Position numbers and translations under genes: made by a program. This document shows positions 15,860 through 25,037 of a stretch of 50,134 bases of DNA, one piece after another. Below the pieces are notes generated by a model that made no database searches, was not told the origin of the DNA, and was given only the letters and a program-made list of their open reading frames with translations. The number at the start of each line of letters is the position of its first letter. Position 1 is the stretch's first letter. The stretch covers positions 1 to 50,134 of the forward strand of contig UQYG01000017.1 in NCBI GenBank assembly GCA_900545275.1. Reading direction: 5' to 3'. The DNA comes from an uncultured Sutterella sp. (GTDB lineage: Bacteria > Pseudomonadota > Gammaproteobacteria > Burkholderiales > Burkholderiaceae_F).

Positions 15860-16591
15860 TCAGCGGACGCCCGCCTTCTCAAGGACCTTCTTCCCCTTGG
15901 GCGAAGCAAGGCAACCGAGGAACTTCCGGACGTCCGCGTCCTTTTCGGCGCCTTCCACGACGGCCGCGACCATTTCAATGGGTTCGTAACCCTCGTTGAT
16001 GGCCATGACGCCGCCCAACTTCGCGCGGTTCTTCTGCGCGGCCTGCCAGTTGACGAAGCCTGCGTCGACTTCGCCCTGCAGCACGTAGGACATCACCTGC
16101 GGCACGCCCGCGACGCCGAGAAGCTTCGGGGTCAGGGCGTTCCTCACCGCTTCGGGACGATTCGCCACCCACTCGCTGCCCGCGCGGCCGTAGACGGCGG
16201 CCTTGGGATCGGGGTGCGCGATGCGGGCGACGGCGTCCTTGGCGAGGTCTTTGGGATTGGTGATCGTCACGCCCTTGCGCCAGACGAGCATGAGGGGCGA
16301 AACCCCGAGCGTCTGCATCGTCGAGAACTTGACCGGGGTCTTGAGCTTCAGGAGCGTCGTGCGGTCGGTGACGACGACGTTCACGCCGCTTCCCGACTTC
16401 ACCTGCGCGAGCATCTGACCGATGTTGCCGCCGAAACTCTTTTCAATCGGCGCGGCCGTTTCGTTTTTGCAGACTTCGACGAGCTTTTCGATCATCGGCA
16501 CGTATCCTGCGCCGGTCGTGACCGTGACGGCGGCCGAAGCACCGAACGAAAAGGCGATGAGCGAAAGAGCGGCGAGCGTACGTTTGGGCAT
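15860..16591 (-). CDS. modA: Periplasmic molybdate-binding protein, ModA type
   Basis: 243 residues with a signal peptide (MPKRTLAALSLIAFSFGASA) and a type II periplasmic binding fold: GGNIGQMLAQVKSG, DRTTLLKLK and DPKAAVYGRAG resemble the oxyanion-binding positions of ModA. Paired with modD, it suggests molybdate capture in the periplasm. No ModB/ModC gene is in the window, so the permease was either lost with the 3' part of the operon or lies elsewhere. The ATG at 16591 has GGAGAG upstream and gives a clean signal peptide; the longer in-frame start at 16630 does not. Another oxyanion is possible as substrate. Confidence 0.75.
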   Translation of the reverse strand: MPKRTLAALSLIAFSFGASAAVTVTTGAGYVPMIEKLVEVCKNETAAPIEKSFGGNIGQMLAQVKSGSGVNVVVTDRTTLLKLKTPVKFSTMQTLGVSPLMLVWRKGVTITNPKDLAKDAVARIAHPDPKAAVYGRAGSEWVANRPEAVRNALTPKLLGVAGVPQVMSYVLQGEVDAGFVNWQAAQKNRAKLGGVMAINEGYEPIEMVAAVVEGAEKDADVRKFLGCLASPKGKKVLEKAGVR

Positions 16592-16690
16592 GAAAATCTC
16601 TCCCTGAGAAAATGCGCGGATGATACCCAAGTATGCCCTCGTTATTCCAAAAAAGCAAAACGCTTTCGGGTATTCACGCCCCCGCCGTCA

Positions 16691-17854
16691 TCATTTGCCG
16701 CGCAGGAAGGCGAGCACCTCTTCGGTCTGTCGCTCGAAGTGCGGGTTGTAGGTGAGCCGCACGTAGACGTGCCCGTCGCGCTCTTCGCCCCAGGCACCGT
16801 ACCAGATCTCGGACTCGGGGATTTCGCAGTGAAAGCGCGGGCGCGGATCGTTTTCGGGTCGGCACCATTCGGCTCTCGCCCCGCGCCCGTAATGGGGATT
16901 CTCGGGCGAGAAGTTGACCGAAAGATGCGAGAAGCTTCGGATGTGTTCCTTCTCAAGATGAGAGGGAAGCGAAATCACCTTCATGACTTTCGTCTCGGGC
17001 GTTTCATCGCCGTACCAGATCGTGCGCGACCGGGGATTCAGAAAGCTTTCGTCCGCGGCCTCAAGCATGCGCTCCGTGTCGACGATCGAATCGAATTCGG
17101 AGAGCACCGTGAGAACGGGCTTGCGGTAGGGTTTTTCAAGCGCCTCTTCCGCATGGTCCATCGTGTCGCAATAGGCGACGAGTCCCGTCATCGGGAGCGT
17201 GCGGTAGCGAAACGCGGTGGTGCCCCCGCCCGCTTCCTCGGGCGTTCGGAGCCACTCGAAAAAGAGGGACGCGAAGGGAACGAGCCCCACGAGGTTCGTG
17301 CGCACGTAGGGCGCGGGCGAAAAGAGAAGGAGACCCTCCACGTCGGGGTCTTCGGCGCCGAGCGTGACGGCGATGTTGCCGCCCGTCGAAAAGCCCGCGA
17401 GCCACACGCGGTAGCCTTCCTTCTTCAGACGGTCCTTTTCGCGGCGCACGACGCTCTCCCAGGCTTCGCCCGTCGAGCGCGCGATCATGTCCTCGGGCTT
17501 CGTGCCGTGTCCGGGCAAGAGGACGGTGCGAACGAGGACGCCGTCTTCGGCCAGGCGCTTCGCCGTGTCGAGAAAGGTCCAGGGGCCTTCGCCCAGACCG
17601 TGCGCAAAGAGGACGGCCCGTCCGTCGGGGTGTTCGGGGCGCATCTCCCAGGGCGTGTTCCAGTCGATTTCCGACTGATGATCCGCCGTGGCGAAGCGCC
17701 GGTCGCGGGCGACCATCGCGCGGGTTTCCTCGACGTATTCGGCGAAACTCGCGGGCGTCTTCTCCTCGACGGCGACGGAAGGCGTGCCGCAGCCCGCGAG
17801 CGTGAAGAGGAGCGGCAGAGCGCAGGCAAGAAGGCGCGGAGCGGGAAGGGACAT
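16691..17854 (-). CDS. Alpha/beta-hydrolase lipoprotein (esterase-like)
   Basis: 387 residues. A lipoprotein signal peptide ends in LAGC with Cys22, so it is probably anchored in an envelope membrane. The hydrolase core shows the HG oxyanion motif (AHGLGEG, H85), nucleophile elbow GFSTG with Ser156, a late acid (EFDSIVD) and a His (FSHLS), the order of a Ser-Asp-His triad. Similar to carboxylesterase/lysophospholipase-type enzymes; substrate unknown. It stands alone, with host-like GC content. Confidence 0.75.
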   Translation of the reverse strand: MSLPAPRLLACALPLLFTLAGCGTPSVAVEEKTPASFAEYVEETRAMVARDRRFATADHQSEIDWNTPWEMRPEHPDGRAVLFAHGLGEGPWTFLDTAKRLAEDGVLVRTVLLPGHGTKPEDMIARSTGEAWESVVRREKDRLKKEGYRVWLAGFSTGGNIAVTLGAEDPDVEGLLLFSPAPYVRTNLVGLVPFASLFFEWLRTPEEAGGGTTAFRYRTLPMTGLVAYCDTMDHAEEALEKPYRKPVLTVLSEFDSIVDTERMLEAADESFLNPRSRTIWYGDETPETKVMKVISLPSHLEKEHIRSFSHLSVNFSPENPHYGRGARAEWCRPENDPRPRFHCEIPESEIWYGAWGEERDGHVYVRLTYNPHFERQTEEVLAFLRGK

Positions 17855-18082
17855 GGGCGTATTTTTCTTGAAAAGGATTGTTGGAAACAGTATAGAGGCG
17901 CAGTCCCCGGCAAAGATTGTTCGATTCTCTCGATCTCGGAGCGTTTCTTGCGGGATTCCGCCTCCCCTTTCGCATCACTTCGTCACGATATTTTTGACCC
18001 GGCGGATTCTTCCGCATCCCCGAAACCGCGCGGCATTCACTATGATTTGTGCACGTTTTGTACAAAGGAAAAATAAACATCC

Positions 18083-20245
18083 ATGCTTACCCTTCACGCC
18101 GACGTGAATGATCTCCCCGACGCACTGCGTCGACTCTGGACCGCCCGCGATTTGGGCGGGGCCTGGCGCCTCGCGCTCGAACTCCCCGACGAAGAGCAGA
18201 CCGCGGCGACGCGCAGCCTTCTCGTCGCCGCCGCTTGTGACGGCGACGCCGAACAGACCGATTTCCGGCGGATCGCGGACGTTCTGGAGCGGACCCAACC
18301 CGCGGATCCGACACTTCGCGACCGCTTTCAACTTGCGCTCGCACTGGCGCGATGCAACGCCTATCGCCGAGCCCTGGCGCTCTTTGAAGAGATTCCGCTT
18401 GACGAACTCGAGACCGACGAGGCGATCGTCGCGCGCGAGGAGATGCTGCGCCTTCGCATCGCGCTCTTTTCGCCGAAGTGTTCCGACGAAGAGTTTCTGC
18501 CCCTCTTCGAGCCCCTCATGCGGCCCGAAGCGAAGCTGCAGCGCCTCGCCGTTTTGCGTCAGCTTTACGCCGACATGGAGGTCGCCGCGCCGACGAGAAG
18601 CGAAGCCGTCAAGGAAGGCATCCGCCGTCTTCTCACGCTCACGGACGACCTCACGCCCGAAGAGCGTTGCCGGGTTCTTCGCATGCGCATCCGCATTCTC
18701 GACCGGATGGAGAGCTACATGCCCCCCATCCTGGACGATTGTTTCCGGCTCCTTCGCGAATTTCCCGAAAGCGACGAGGCGGCCGTCACGGCTTTTGAAC
18801 TCGTGCAGTGCCTCCTTTTGCCCGACAACGCCGTCAAACCCATCGGCTCGAGCTACGCCTGGGCGGGGGTGGAAACGGGTCTCTGCCCCGACTGGGCGAA
18901 CGAAGACACGAAGCTCTTTTACCGCGTCGCGACGGACGTGATCGAAGGGGCTTTGAAGCGCGCACACAACACGATCGCCGCGTCCGAAAACGACTCGGGC
19001 TTTTTCCTTTTTCTTCGCGGTTGGTGCGCAATCTACCTCTTCATGGATTCGCGCGACCCCGAAGTCGGAGCCGAAGCCTACCGTTGCCTCGACTGGGAGA
19101 AGAACGCTGCACTCCGTCCCTTCCACGTCCTCCTCAAGTTCTGGCTCGTGTGTCTCACGGGCATGTGGCCCAACGACCTGGACTTTCCCGAAGAGGTGAA
19201 CCTCGCGGTTCCGCCCCTGACGCCCTGTGAAGCGAAGATGTCGAAGGACGTCATGAAGTTCATGAACGATCACGTGCAGCGACATTTCCGTCAGCGTCTC
19301 GAGACGCAGACGCACCGTCAGCTCACCGAATGGCTCAAAAAGAACGCGGACGTTGCGCCCGAAGACGAGGAAAAACACTGGAACGAAAGCGGCCTGCTCC
19401 TGGTGAGCTGCCCGGGCACGCAGCACCTCCCCGCTTGGTGGGAGTGCGCCCTGCAGTTTCCGGGGTCGCTTCTCTCGCCCGCGAACACCGAGGGACTCTG
19501 GCTCGCCTTCCGTTCGGCCCTTCGCAAGAGTCCGCGCCGGCGCACCTTCCGGCCCATGAAGACGTACGAACCGGCCTTCGAAGATCCCCGCGTGCACGTC
19601 TGGGGCGGCACGGCCGTCCTTCTTCCCCCGCTTTTCCGCCCCTTGTGGATGCGCTTTCACGAGCCCGCGGGCGTGACGTCCGAGTGGGCCTGGGTGCCGG
19701 AATACGACGGCCCGATCGGACTGCTTCGCAACTGGCCCGACAAGCGTCTTCGCATCACCACGGTGCTCGGCGCCGTGTCGCGGAACTTCTCGGAAGACGG
19801 TTTCGAATTGAGCCTCACGGTGGAGGACGCGCCGACCGAGTCGCTCGACCTGCGTTTCCAGAAGGTGCTCTTCGAGACGCTCGCCGCCGTGCGCGCTGAC
19901 CCGAAGATTCTCGAGAAACTCGGCAGCGGCGGACTGCTTCCGGGCGACCCCTTCGCCCTCGACACGAAGGACGCGGTGCCCTCTCTCGCGGACGCGGGCT
20001 TTGTGGAGCTTCTCTTCATCGACGCCCGTGAAGCGCATACGGCCGTGTTCCTTCCGCCCCTGCACGGCTGCAATCTTCTTCGCTACGAGCTCGTGCCGCT
20101 GCGGGCGGGCGAAGCGAAGCTTCTCGAGACGCTCGGAATCGAAGGCTTTTTGAAGCTCTTTCCCTTTGAAAAGCTCGAACCCTTCTCGTTTGCGCGCGCC
20201 GACGCCGCGCTCACGACGAATCCGAGCGGCATGCGGGCTTCCTGA
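18083..20245 (+). CDS. Large protein of unknown function with TPR-like N-terminus
   Basis: 720 residues, family not recognised. The first ~300 residues are regularly spaced amphipathic helices with alanine- and leucine-rich pairs (for example ARCNAYRRALALFEEIPLDE), resembling tetratricopeptide-type repeats. The second half is mixed alpha/beta with several tryptophans and no catalytic motif I know. No signal peptide or membrane segment, so probably cytoplasmic. Transcribed away from the esterase gene; a hairpin terminator follows. Host-like GC and codon use. It may be a scaffold or a lineage-specific protein. Confidence 0.75.
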   Translation: MLTLHADVNDLPDALRRLWTARDLGGAWRLALELPDEEQTAATRSLLVAAACDGDAEQTDFRRIADVLERTQPADPTLRDRFQLALALARCNAYRRALALFEEIPLDELETDEAIVAREEMLRLRIALFSPKCSDEEFLPLFEPLMRPEAKLQRLAVLRQLYADMEVAAPTRSEAVKEGIRRLLTLTDDLTPEERCRVLRMRIRILDRMESYMPPILDDCFRLLREFPESDEAAVTAFELVQCLLLPDNAVKPIGSSYAWAGVETGLCPDWANEDTKLFYRVATDVIEGALKRAHNTIAASENDSGFFLFLRGWCAIYLFMDSRDPEVGAEAYRCLDWEKNAALRPFHVLLKFWLVCLTGMWPNDLDFPEEVNLAVPPLTPCEAKMSKDVMKFMNDHVQRHFRQRLETQTHRQLTEWLKKNADVAPEDEEKHWNESGLLLVSCPGTQHLPAWWECALQFPGSLLSPANTEGLWLAFRSALRKSPRRRTFRPMKTYEPAFEDPRVHVWGGTAVLLPPLFRPLWMRFHEPAGVTSEWAWVPEYDGPIGLLRNWPDKRLRITTVLGAVSRNFSEDGFELSLTVEDAPTESLDLRFQKVLFETLAAVRADPKILEKLGSGGLLPGDPFALDTKDAVPSLADAGFVELLFIDAREAHTAVFLPPLHGCNLLRYELVPLRAGEAKLLETLGIEGFLKLFPFEKLEPFSFARADAALTTNPSGMRAS

Positions 20246-20264
20246 CGCAGAAGCCTTTTCGACA

Positions 20265-20303
20265 CGAACGGACCGCATCTCGACGACGAGTGCGGTTCGT
20301 TTT
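20265..20303 (+). terminator. Terminator after the 720-residue protein
   Basis: CGAAC-GGA-CCGCA pairs with TGCGG-TTCG across a 13-base loop, then TTTTG. Confidence 0.55.
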
Positions 20304-20417
20304 GCTTTCTCGCGGCATTTTTGGGCAAGGATTCGAAACTTTCGAAAAAGCCGGGGGCGGCGACTCGCATTACGATGAAATCACGAATAAACCTTCTTCA
20401 TTCATAAGGAATTCGCC

Positions 20418-21209
20418 ATGCAACGCCGCACACTTGCCGCCCTGATTCCCGGTGCCGCTCTGACGGCCGCCGGCGTTTCCGTCGCAAAGGAAACCAAAAT
20501 GACCGCTCCCGATCTTTCCGTAACCGATCCCGATCTCGTCGCCATCCGCGAACGCTTCCTGAAAAAGGACGTTCCCGCGCACACGTCCGCCCTCACGGAA
20601 CGCGAACGCTTCCTCGTGCAGATCACGACGCTCACGACCTTGTCCGAACCGCTTTCGTTGAAGCGCGTCGTCAAGGAAGCCCTCGCCGCGGGCGTGAAGC
20701 CCCTCGAAATCCGCGAGGCCGTCTATCAGCCCTTCGCCTACATCGGCTTTGCGAAGGTCGAAACGGGCGTGCTCGCCATGAACGAAGCCTTCGTCGAAGC
20801 GGGCGTGAAGCTTCCGCTCGAATCGGCCACGACCGTCACCGACGCGGACCGCTTTGAAAAGGGTCTCACGCAGCAAAAGACGATCTTCGGACCGGCCATC
20901 GACACGATGCACAAGAACGCCACCGACGACATCCGCTTCCTGCAGGTGGATGCGCTGACGGGCTGGTGCTTCGGCGACACGTACACGCGCAAGGGCCTCA
21001 CCCTCCCCGAACGCGAACACCTCACCTTCGTCACCATCGCGACGCTCGGCGGGTGCGAACCGCAGCTGCGCGCCCACACGGGCGGCAACCGCGCGATGGG
21101 CGCTACGAAGCAGAAACTCATCGACACGATCGCCGCCATGGCGGGCTACATCGGCTTCCCGCGCACCTTGAACGCTCTGGCGATCGTTCAGGAGATCTAC
21201 AAAGCCTGA
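20418..21209 (+). CDS. Exported carboxymuconolactone-decarboxylase-like protein
   Basis: 263 residues. A short signal sequence with a twin-arginine-like start (MQRRTLAALIPGA) is followed by two carboxymuconolactone-decarboxylase (CMD) folds, about residues 40-120 and 150-255. The first covers LTERERFLVQI to YQPFAYIGF and the second LTLPEREHLTFVTIA to IAAMAGYIGFPRTLNAL. No CxxC redox pair is present (a lone Cys follows ATLGG), so it is not an AhpD-type peroxidase reductase. It faces a secreted cupin gene across a terminator; CMD and cupin domains are often linked in genomes. Substrate unknown. AAGGAA precedes the start. Confidence 0.8.
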   Translation: MQRRTLAALIPGAALTAAGVSVAKETKMTAPDLSVTDPDLVAIRERFLKKDVPAHTSALTERERFLVQITTLTTLSEPLSLKRVVKEALAAGVKPLEIREAVYQPFAYIGFAKVETGVLAMNEAFVEAGVKLPLESATTVTDADRFEKGLTQQKTIFGPAIDTMHKNATDDIRFLQVDALTGWCFGDTYTRKGLTLPEREHLTFVTIATLGGCEPQLRAHTGGNRAMGATKQKLIDTIAAMAGYIGFPRTLNALAIVQEIYKA

Positions 21210-21249
21210 CGGCCGGAAAGTGGAGACAGCAACAATCTCTCCTTAGGAA

Positions 21250-21287
21250 AGGTCGGCCGCCCCCCTTGGGGCGCCGACCTCTTTTTT
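21250..21287 (+). terminator. Terminator between the CMD and cupin genes
   Basis: AGGTCGGC pairs with GCCGACCT around a GC-rich inner stem, then CTTTTTT on the plus strand. Confidence 0.85.
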
Positions 21288-21341
21288 CGCCGCAAAAACG
21301 GAAGAATAGAGTTCCCGAAAATAAGCGGGATCAGACGAAAA

Positions 21342-21836
21342 TCAACGGCCGGCGTACTGTTCGTCCGTCACGGCTTCCTGCCAGACGACCACGACGCCCA
21401 GATCCTTTTCTTCGCAGATCGAGATGTGCGTCATGGCCGAGTTTTCGCTCGCGCCGTGCCAGTGCTTGACGCCCGCGGGGCAGCGGACGATGTCGCCCGC
21501 GCGGATTTCGACGCGGGGCTTGCCCCATTCCTGGGTATAGCCGACGCCGTCGGTGACGATCAGGACCTGTCCGACGGGATGATAGTGCCAGAAGGAGCGG
21601 GCGCCGGGCTGGAAGGTGACGGAACCGCCCGAGCTCTTCATGTCGCCGTAGGTGCCGTAGAGTCCCGTCACGGTGACCTTGCCCGTGAAGGTGGCGGCGG
21701 GGCCTTCGATCGTCTTCAGATCGGCCGCACGCGTCACGACCTGTTCGGTGAGGGTGTCGGCGGCCTGGGCGCCGGCGGCGAAACCGAGGGTGGCCATCAT
21801 GATGCCGAGCATCGTCCATTTTGCATTGCGCGTCAT
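21342..21836 (-). CDS. Exported cupin-domain protein
   Basis: 164 residues. Signal peptide (about 1-25, ending GAQA), then one cupin barrel. Motif 1 is FWHYHPVGQVLIVTDGVG and motif 2 is GDIVRCPAGVKHWHGA, which together supply the usual His-rich metal site. Such small periplasmic cupins are commonly found with CMD proteins, as here on the opposite strand; the enzyme activity is not established. Ribosome site AAAAGGAG lies before the ATG. Confidence 0.8.
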   Translation of the reverse strand: MTRNAKWTMLGIMMATLGFAAGAQAADTLTEQVVTRAADLKTIEGPAATFTGKVTVTGLYGTYGDMKSSGGSVTFQPGARSFWHYHPVGQVLIVTDGVGYTQEWGKPRVEIRAGDIVRCPAGVKHWHGASENSAMTHISICEEKDLGVVVVWQEAVTDEQYAGR

Positions 21837-22073
21837 TTGAAACTCCTTTTGAAATGAGAATCACGTTGATTTCCTTGACTTCCATTTTCTCGGAATCAGC
21901 AGGACGACTCTTCATCAAAAATTTCAAGTTCCTGCCGCATTCTATCGGGGGTACGCAAGGGGCTGAACCGCCCCGCTTCGCTCTCGAAATCCGCCTGAAG
22001 CATCGCACTCCGATAAGGTTTTTCGGCATTCCGGCAGCCGATTCGGACGGCAATGCAATCCGAACGCCGGGCA

Positions 22074-22097
22074 ACAAAAAAGGGAGCCGAAGCTCCC
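22074..22097 (-). terminator. Terminator after the H-NS-type gene
   Basis: GGGAGC-TTCG-GCTCCC hairpin (22082-22097) followed on the minus strand by seven T-rich bases. Confidence 0.85.
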
Positions 22098-22121
22098 TCT
22101 TTTGTTTCCGACGGGACGAAA

Positions 22122-22433
22122 TTAGAGCGTCGTCGTCTTGATGAGCATTTCCTCTTCGGAAACGCCGTTTTCGAGCGCCTGCTTGAACCACTTCGGACGG
22201 CGGCCGGAACCCGACCAGGAGCCTTCGCCGAAGGGATTGGCATACTTCGCGGGCTTGACGTCGCCGCGACGCTTGTTCTGATGCTGACCCAGGTCAGCAA
22301 GCGTAATGCCGTATTCCTTCATCGCGACGAGAATTTCGTCGACGAGCTGGGCGCGAACGGATTTGGCTTCGTTCTGGAGACGTTCCATTTCTTCGTTGAT
22401 TTCCTGCAGGCGGACGGCATTTTCAAAAGCCAT
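22122..22433 (-). CDS. H-NS-family nucleoid-associated protein
   Basis: 103 residues. The N-terminal half is a coiled coil for oligomerisation (LQEINEEMERLQNEAKSVRAQL). The C-terminal half carries the H-NS DNA-binding signature (KYANPFGEGSWSGSGRRPKW), with the GxGRxP loop that inserts into the minor groove of AT-rich DNA. Such proteins silence imported AT-rich genes, which is relevant to the low-GC island in this window. I use the ATG at 22433, with GAGG upstream; the in-frame ATG at 22460 has no ribosome site. Confidence 0.9.
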   Translation of the reverse strand: MAFENAVRLQEINEEMERLQNEAKSVRAQLVDEILVAMKEYGITLADLGQHQNKRRGDVKPAKYANPFGEGSWSGSGRRPKWFKQALENGVSEEEMLIKTTTL

Positions 22434-22576
22434 GTGGTGAACCTCAATTAAAAAATGCATGAAAGAGGGAACTTTTCCCTCTTGTGAACTGTGTGAATTC
22501 TAGCAGATTTTGTACGAAACGACGAAATGTATTTTTTTTGACGAACATTTCCGTTCGGTCGTTCTTGAATCGCGCA

Positions 22577-22615
22577 ATAAAAAACGAAGCGCTTTCAGGA
22601 GGAAAACGCTTCGTT
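22577..22615 (-). terminator. Terminator after ppsA
   Basis: AACGAAGCG/CGCTTCGTT inverted repeat; on the minus strand the second arm runs into TTTTTTATTG. Confidence 0.8.
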
Positions 22616-22667
22616 TCGGCTCATCGGAATTCGATCCCGGAGGATCGAATTTCCGATTGCCCCGCCG

Positions 22668-25037
22668 TTACTTGGCGAGACGACGCCAGGTGTCGACCAC
22701 CGTGTCCGGATTGAGCGAGATCGATTCGATGCCCTGCTCCATCAGCCAGGCGGCGAAGTCGGCGTGGTCGGACGGGCCCTGACCGCAGATGCCGACGTAC
22801 TTGCCCTTGGCGCGGCAGGCCTTGATGGCCATCGCGAGGAGCGCCTTGACGGCCGGATCGCGTTCGTCGAAGGAGGCGGCGACGAGACCCGAGTCGCGGT
22901 CGAGACCGAGCGCGAGCTGCGTCATGTCGTTCGAGCCGATCGAGAAGCCGTCGAAGTATTCGAGGAACTGGTCGGCGAGGACGGCGTTGGACGGGATTTC
23001 GCACATCATGTTGAGGCGCAGGCCGTTGACGCCGCGCTTCAGACCGTGGCTTTCCATGATTTCCGTGCAGCGGCGGGCTTCGTCGAGCGTACGGACGAAC
23101 GGAATCATCAGTTCGACGTTGGTGAGGCCCATTTCGTCGCGCACGAACTTCATCGCGCGGCATTCCATGGCGAAGCATTCGGCGAACTGGTTGGAGATGT
23201 AGCGCGAAGCGCCGCGGAAGCCGAGCATCGGGTTTTCTTCGTCCGGTTCATAGAGCGCGCCGCCGATCAACTTGCGGTATTCGTTGCTCTTGAAGTCGGA
23301 CATGCGCACGATGACCTTCTTGGGCCAGAAGGCGGCCGCGATCGTGGCGACGCCTTCGGCGATCTTGCGCTCGAAGAAGTCCTTGGGCGAAGCGTAGCCG
23401 GCCGAGAGGCGTTCGACGGCGTCGCGAAGTTCCGAGGGAACGCGCGGATAGTCGAGGATCACCTTCGGGTGGATGCCGATGTTGTTGTTGATGATGAATT
23501 CGAGACGGGCCAGACCCACGCCCTTGTTCGGGATCGACTGGAATTCGAAGGCGAGCTGCGGGTTGCCGACGTTCATCATGATCTTCACGGGGATTTCCGG
23601 AAGAGCGCCGCGGCGGACTTCTTCGACGGCCACTTCAAGGAGGCCTTCGTAGATGTTGCCCGTGTCGCCTTCGGCGCAGGAGACCGTCACCTTGTCGCCT
23701 TCGACGAGGCGTTCGGTGGCGTCGCCGCAGCCGACGACGGCGGGAATGCCGAGTTCACGCGCGATGATGGCGGCGTGGCAGGTGCGGCCGCCGCGGTTCG
23801 TGACGATGGCCGAGGCCTTCTTCATCACCGGTTCCCAGTTCGGGTCGGTCATGTCCGTGACGAGGACGTCGCCCGCCTGGACGCGGTCCATTTCGGCGGC
23901 GGATTCGATGATGCGCACCGTACCCTGACCGACCTTCTGACCGATGGCGCGGCCCTGAACGAGGAGGCGGCCCTTGCTCTTCAACGAGTAGCGCAGCTGC
24001 ACGTCGGCGCCCTTCTGCTGGGACTTCACGGTTTCGGGACGGGCCTGCAGGATGTAGATCTTGCCGTCGATGCCGTCCTTGCCCCATTCGATGTCCATCG
24101 GACGACCGTAGTGCTTTTCAATGATGCGGGCGAACTTGGCGAGTTCGATCACGTCTTCGTCGGTGATCGAGAAGCTGCGGCGGGCGTCGGCGTCGACTTC
24201 GACTTCACGCACAGAACGGCCCGAAGCGCCCGTCGTGTCGAATTCCATCTTGAGGAGCTTGCTGCCGAGCGTCTTGCGGATGATCGGATACTTGCCCGCT
24301 TCAAGCATGGGCTTGTGCACGTAGAATTCGTCGGGGTTGACGGCGCCCTGCACGACCATTTCGCCGAGGCCGTAGGAAGCCGTGATGAAGACCACCTGAT
24401 CGAAGCCCGATTCGGTGTCGAGCGTGAACATCACGCCCGCGGCCCCCTTATCGGAGCGGCACATGCGCTGAACGCCCGCGGAAAGGGCGACTTCGGCGTG
24501 CGTGAAGCCCTTGTGGACGCGGTAGGAAATGGCACGGTCGTTGTAGAGCGACGCGAAGACTTCCTTCATGCGGGCGAGCACCTGATCGATGCCGACCACG
24601 TTGAGGAAGGTTTCCTGCTGGCCGGCGAACGAAGCGTCGGGCAGGTCTTCCGCGGTGGCCGAAGAGCGAACGGCCACGGAAATTTCTTCCTGGCCGTCCT
24701 TGAGCCATTCGTAGAATTCACGGATTTCGCGTTCGAGCTCGGCGGGGAACGGAGCGGCTTCGATCCAGCCGCGAATTTCGGCGCCGGCTTCGGCCAGGGC
24801 CTTCACGTCGTCGACGTCGAGCGTTTCCAGACGGGCGTGGATTCGTTCTTCAAGTCCGCTTTCCTTGAGGAAGATGCGGAAAGCTTCGGCAGTCGTGGCA
24901 AAACCGTCGGGAACGCGGATGCCGGCTTCGGTGAGCTGGCTCAGAAGTTCGCCAAGCGATGCATTCTTACCGCCAACGCGGTCCACATCGGTCATGCGAA
25001 GTTGACTAAAGGGAAAAACGTAACGACCCTGTACCAT
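22668..25037 (-). CDS. ppsA: Phosphoenolpyruvate synthase
   Basis: 789 residues. Converts pyruvate, ATP and water to PEP, AMP and phosphate, the entry to gluconeogenesis from pyruvate. In order: N-terminal ATP-grasp domain (GGKNASLGELL start, then SSATAEDLPDASFAGQQETF), the swivelling phosphohistidine domain with TNRGGRTCHAAIIARELG carrying the catalytic His, and the C-terminal PEP/pyruvate barrel ending in IGSNDMTQL and GICGQGPSDH. The Thr before the Cys-His is the residue known to be phosphorylated by PpsR, whose gene is at 27841. ATG at 25037 chosen for its AGAGGA site; the in-frame ATG at 25061 lacks one. Confidence 0.96.
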   Translation of the reverse strand: MVQGRYVFPFSQLRMTDVDRVGGKNASLGELLSQLTEAGIRVPDGFATTAEAFRIFLKESGLEERIHARLETLDVDDVKALAEAGAEIRGWIEAAPFPAELEREIREFYEWLKDGQEEISVAVRSSATAEDLPDASFAGQQETFLNVVGIDQVLARMKEVFASLYNDRAISYRVHKGFTHAEVALSAGVQRMCRSDKGAAGVMFTLDTESGFDQVVFITASYGLGEMVVQGAVNPDEFYVHKPMLEAGKYPIIRKTLGSKLLKMEFDTTGASGRSVREVEVDADARRSFSITDEDVIELAKFARIIEKHYGRPMDIEWGKDGIDGKIYILQARPETVKSQQKGADVQLRYSLKSKGRLLVQGRAIGQKVGQGTVRIIESAAEMDRVQAGDVLVTDMTDPNWEPVMKKASAIVTNRGGRTCHAAIIARELGIPAVVGCGDATERLVEGDKVTVSCAEGDTGNIYEGLLEVAVEEVRRGALPEIPVKIMMNVGNPQLAFEFQSIPNKGVGLARLEFIINNNIGIHPKVILDYPRVPSELRDAVERLSAGYASPKDFFERKIAEGVATIAAAFWPKKVIVRMSDFKSNEYRKLIGGALYEPDEENPMLGFRGASRYISNQFAECFAMECRAMKFVRDEMGLTNVELMIPFVRTLDEARRCTEIMESHGLKRGVNGLRLNMMCEIPSNAVLADQFLEYFDGFSIGSNDMTQLALGLDRDSGLVAASFDERDPAVKALLAMAIKACRAKGKYVGICGQGPSDHADFAAWLMEQGIESISLNPDTVVDTWRRLAK

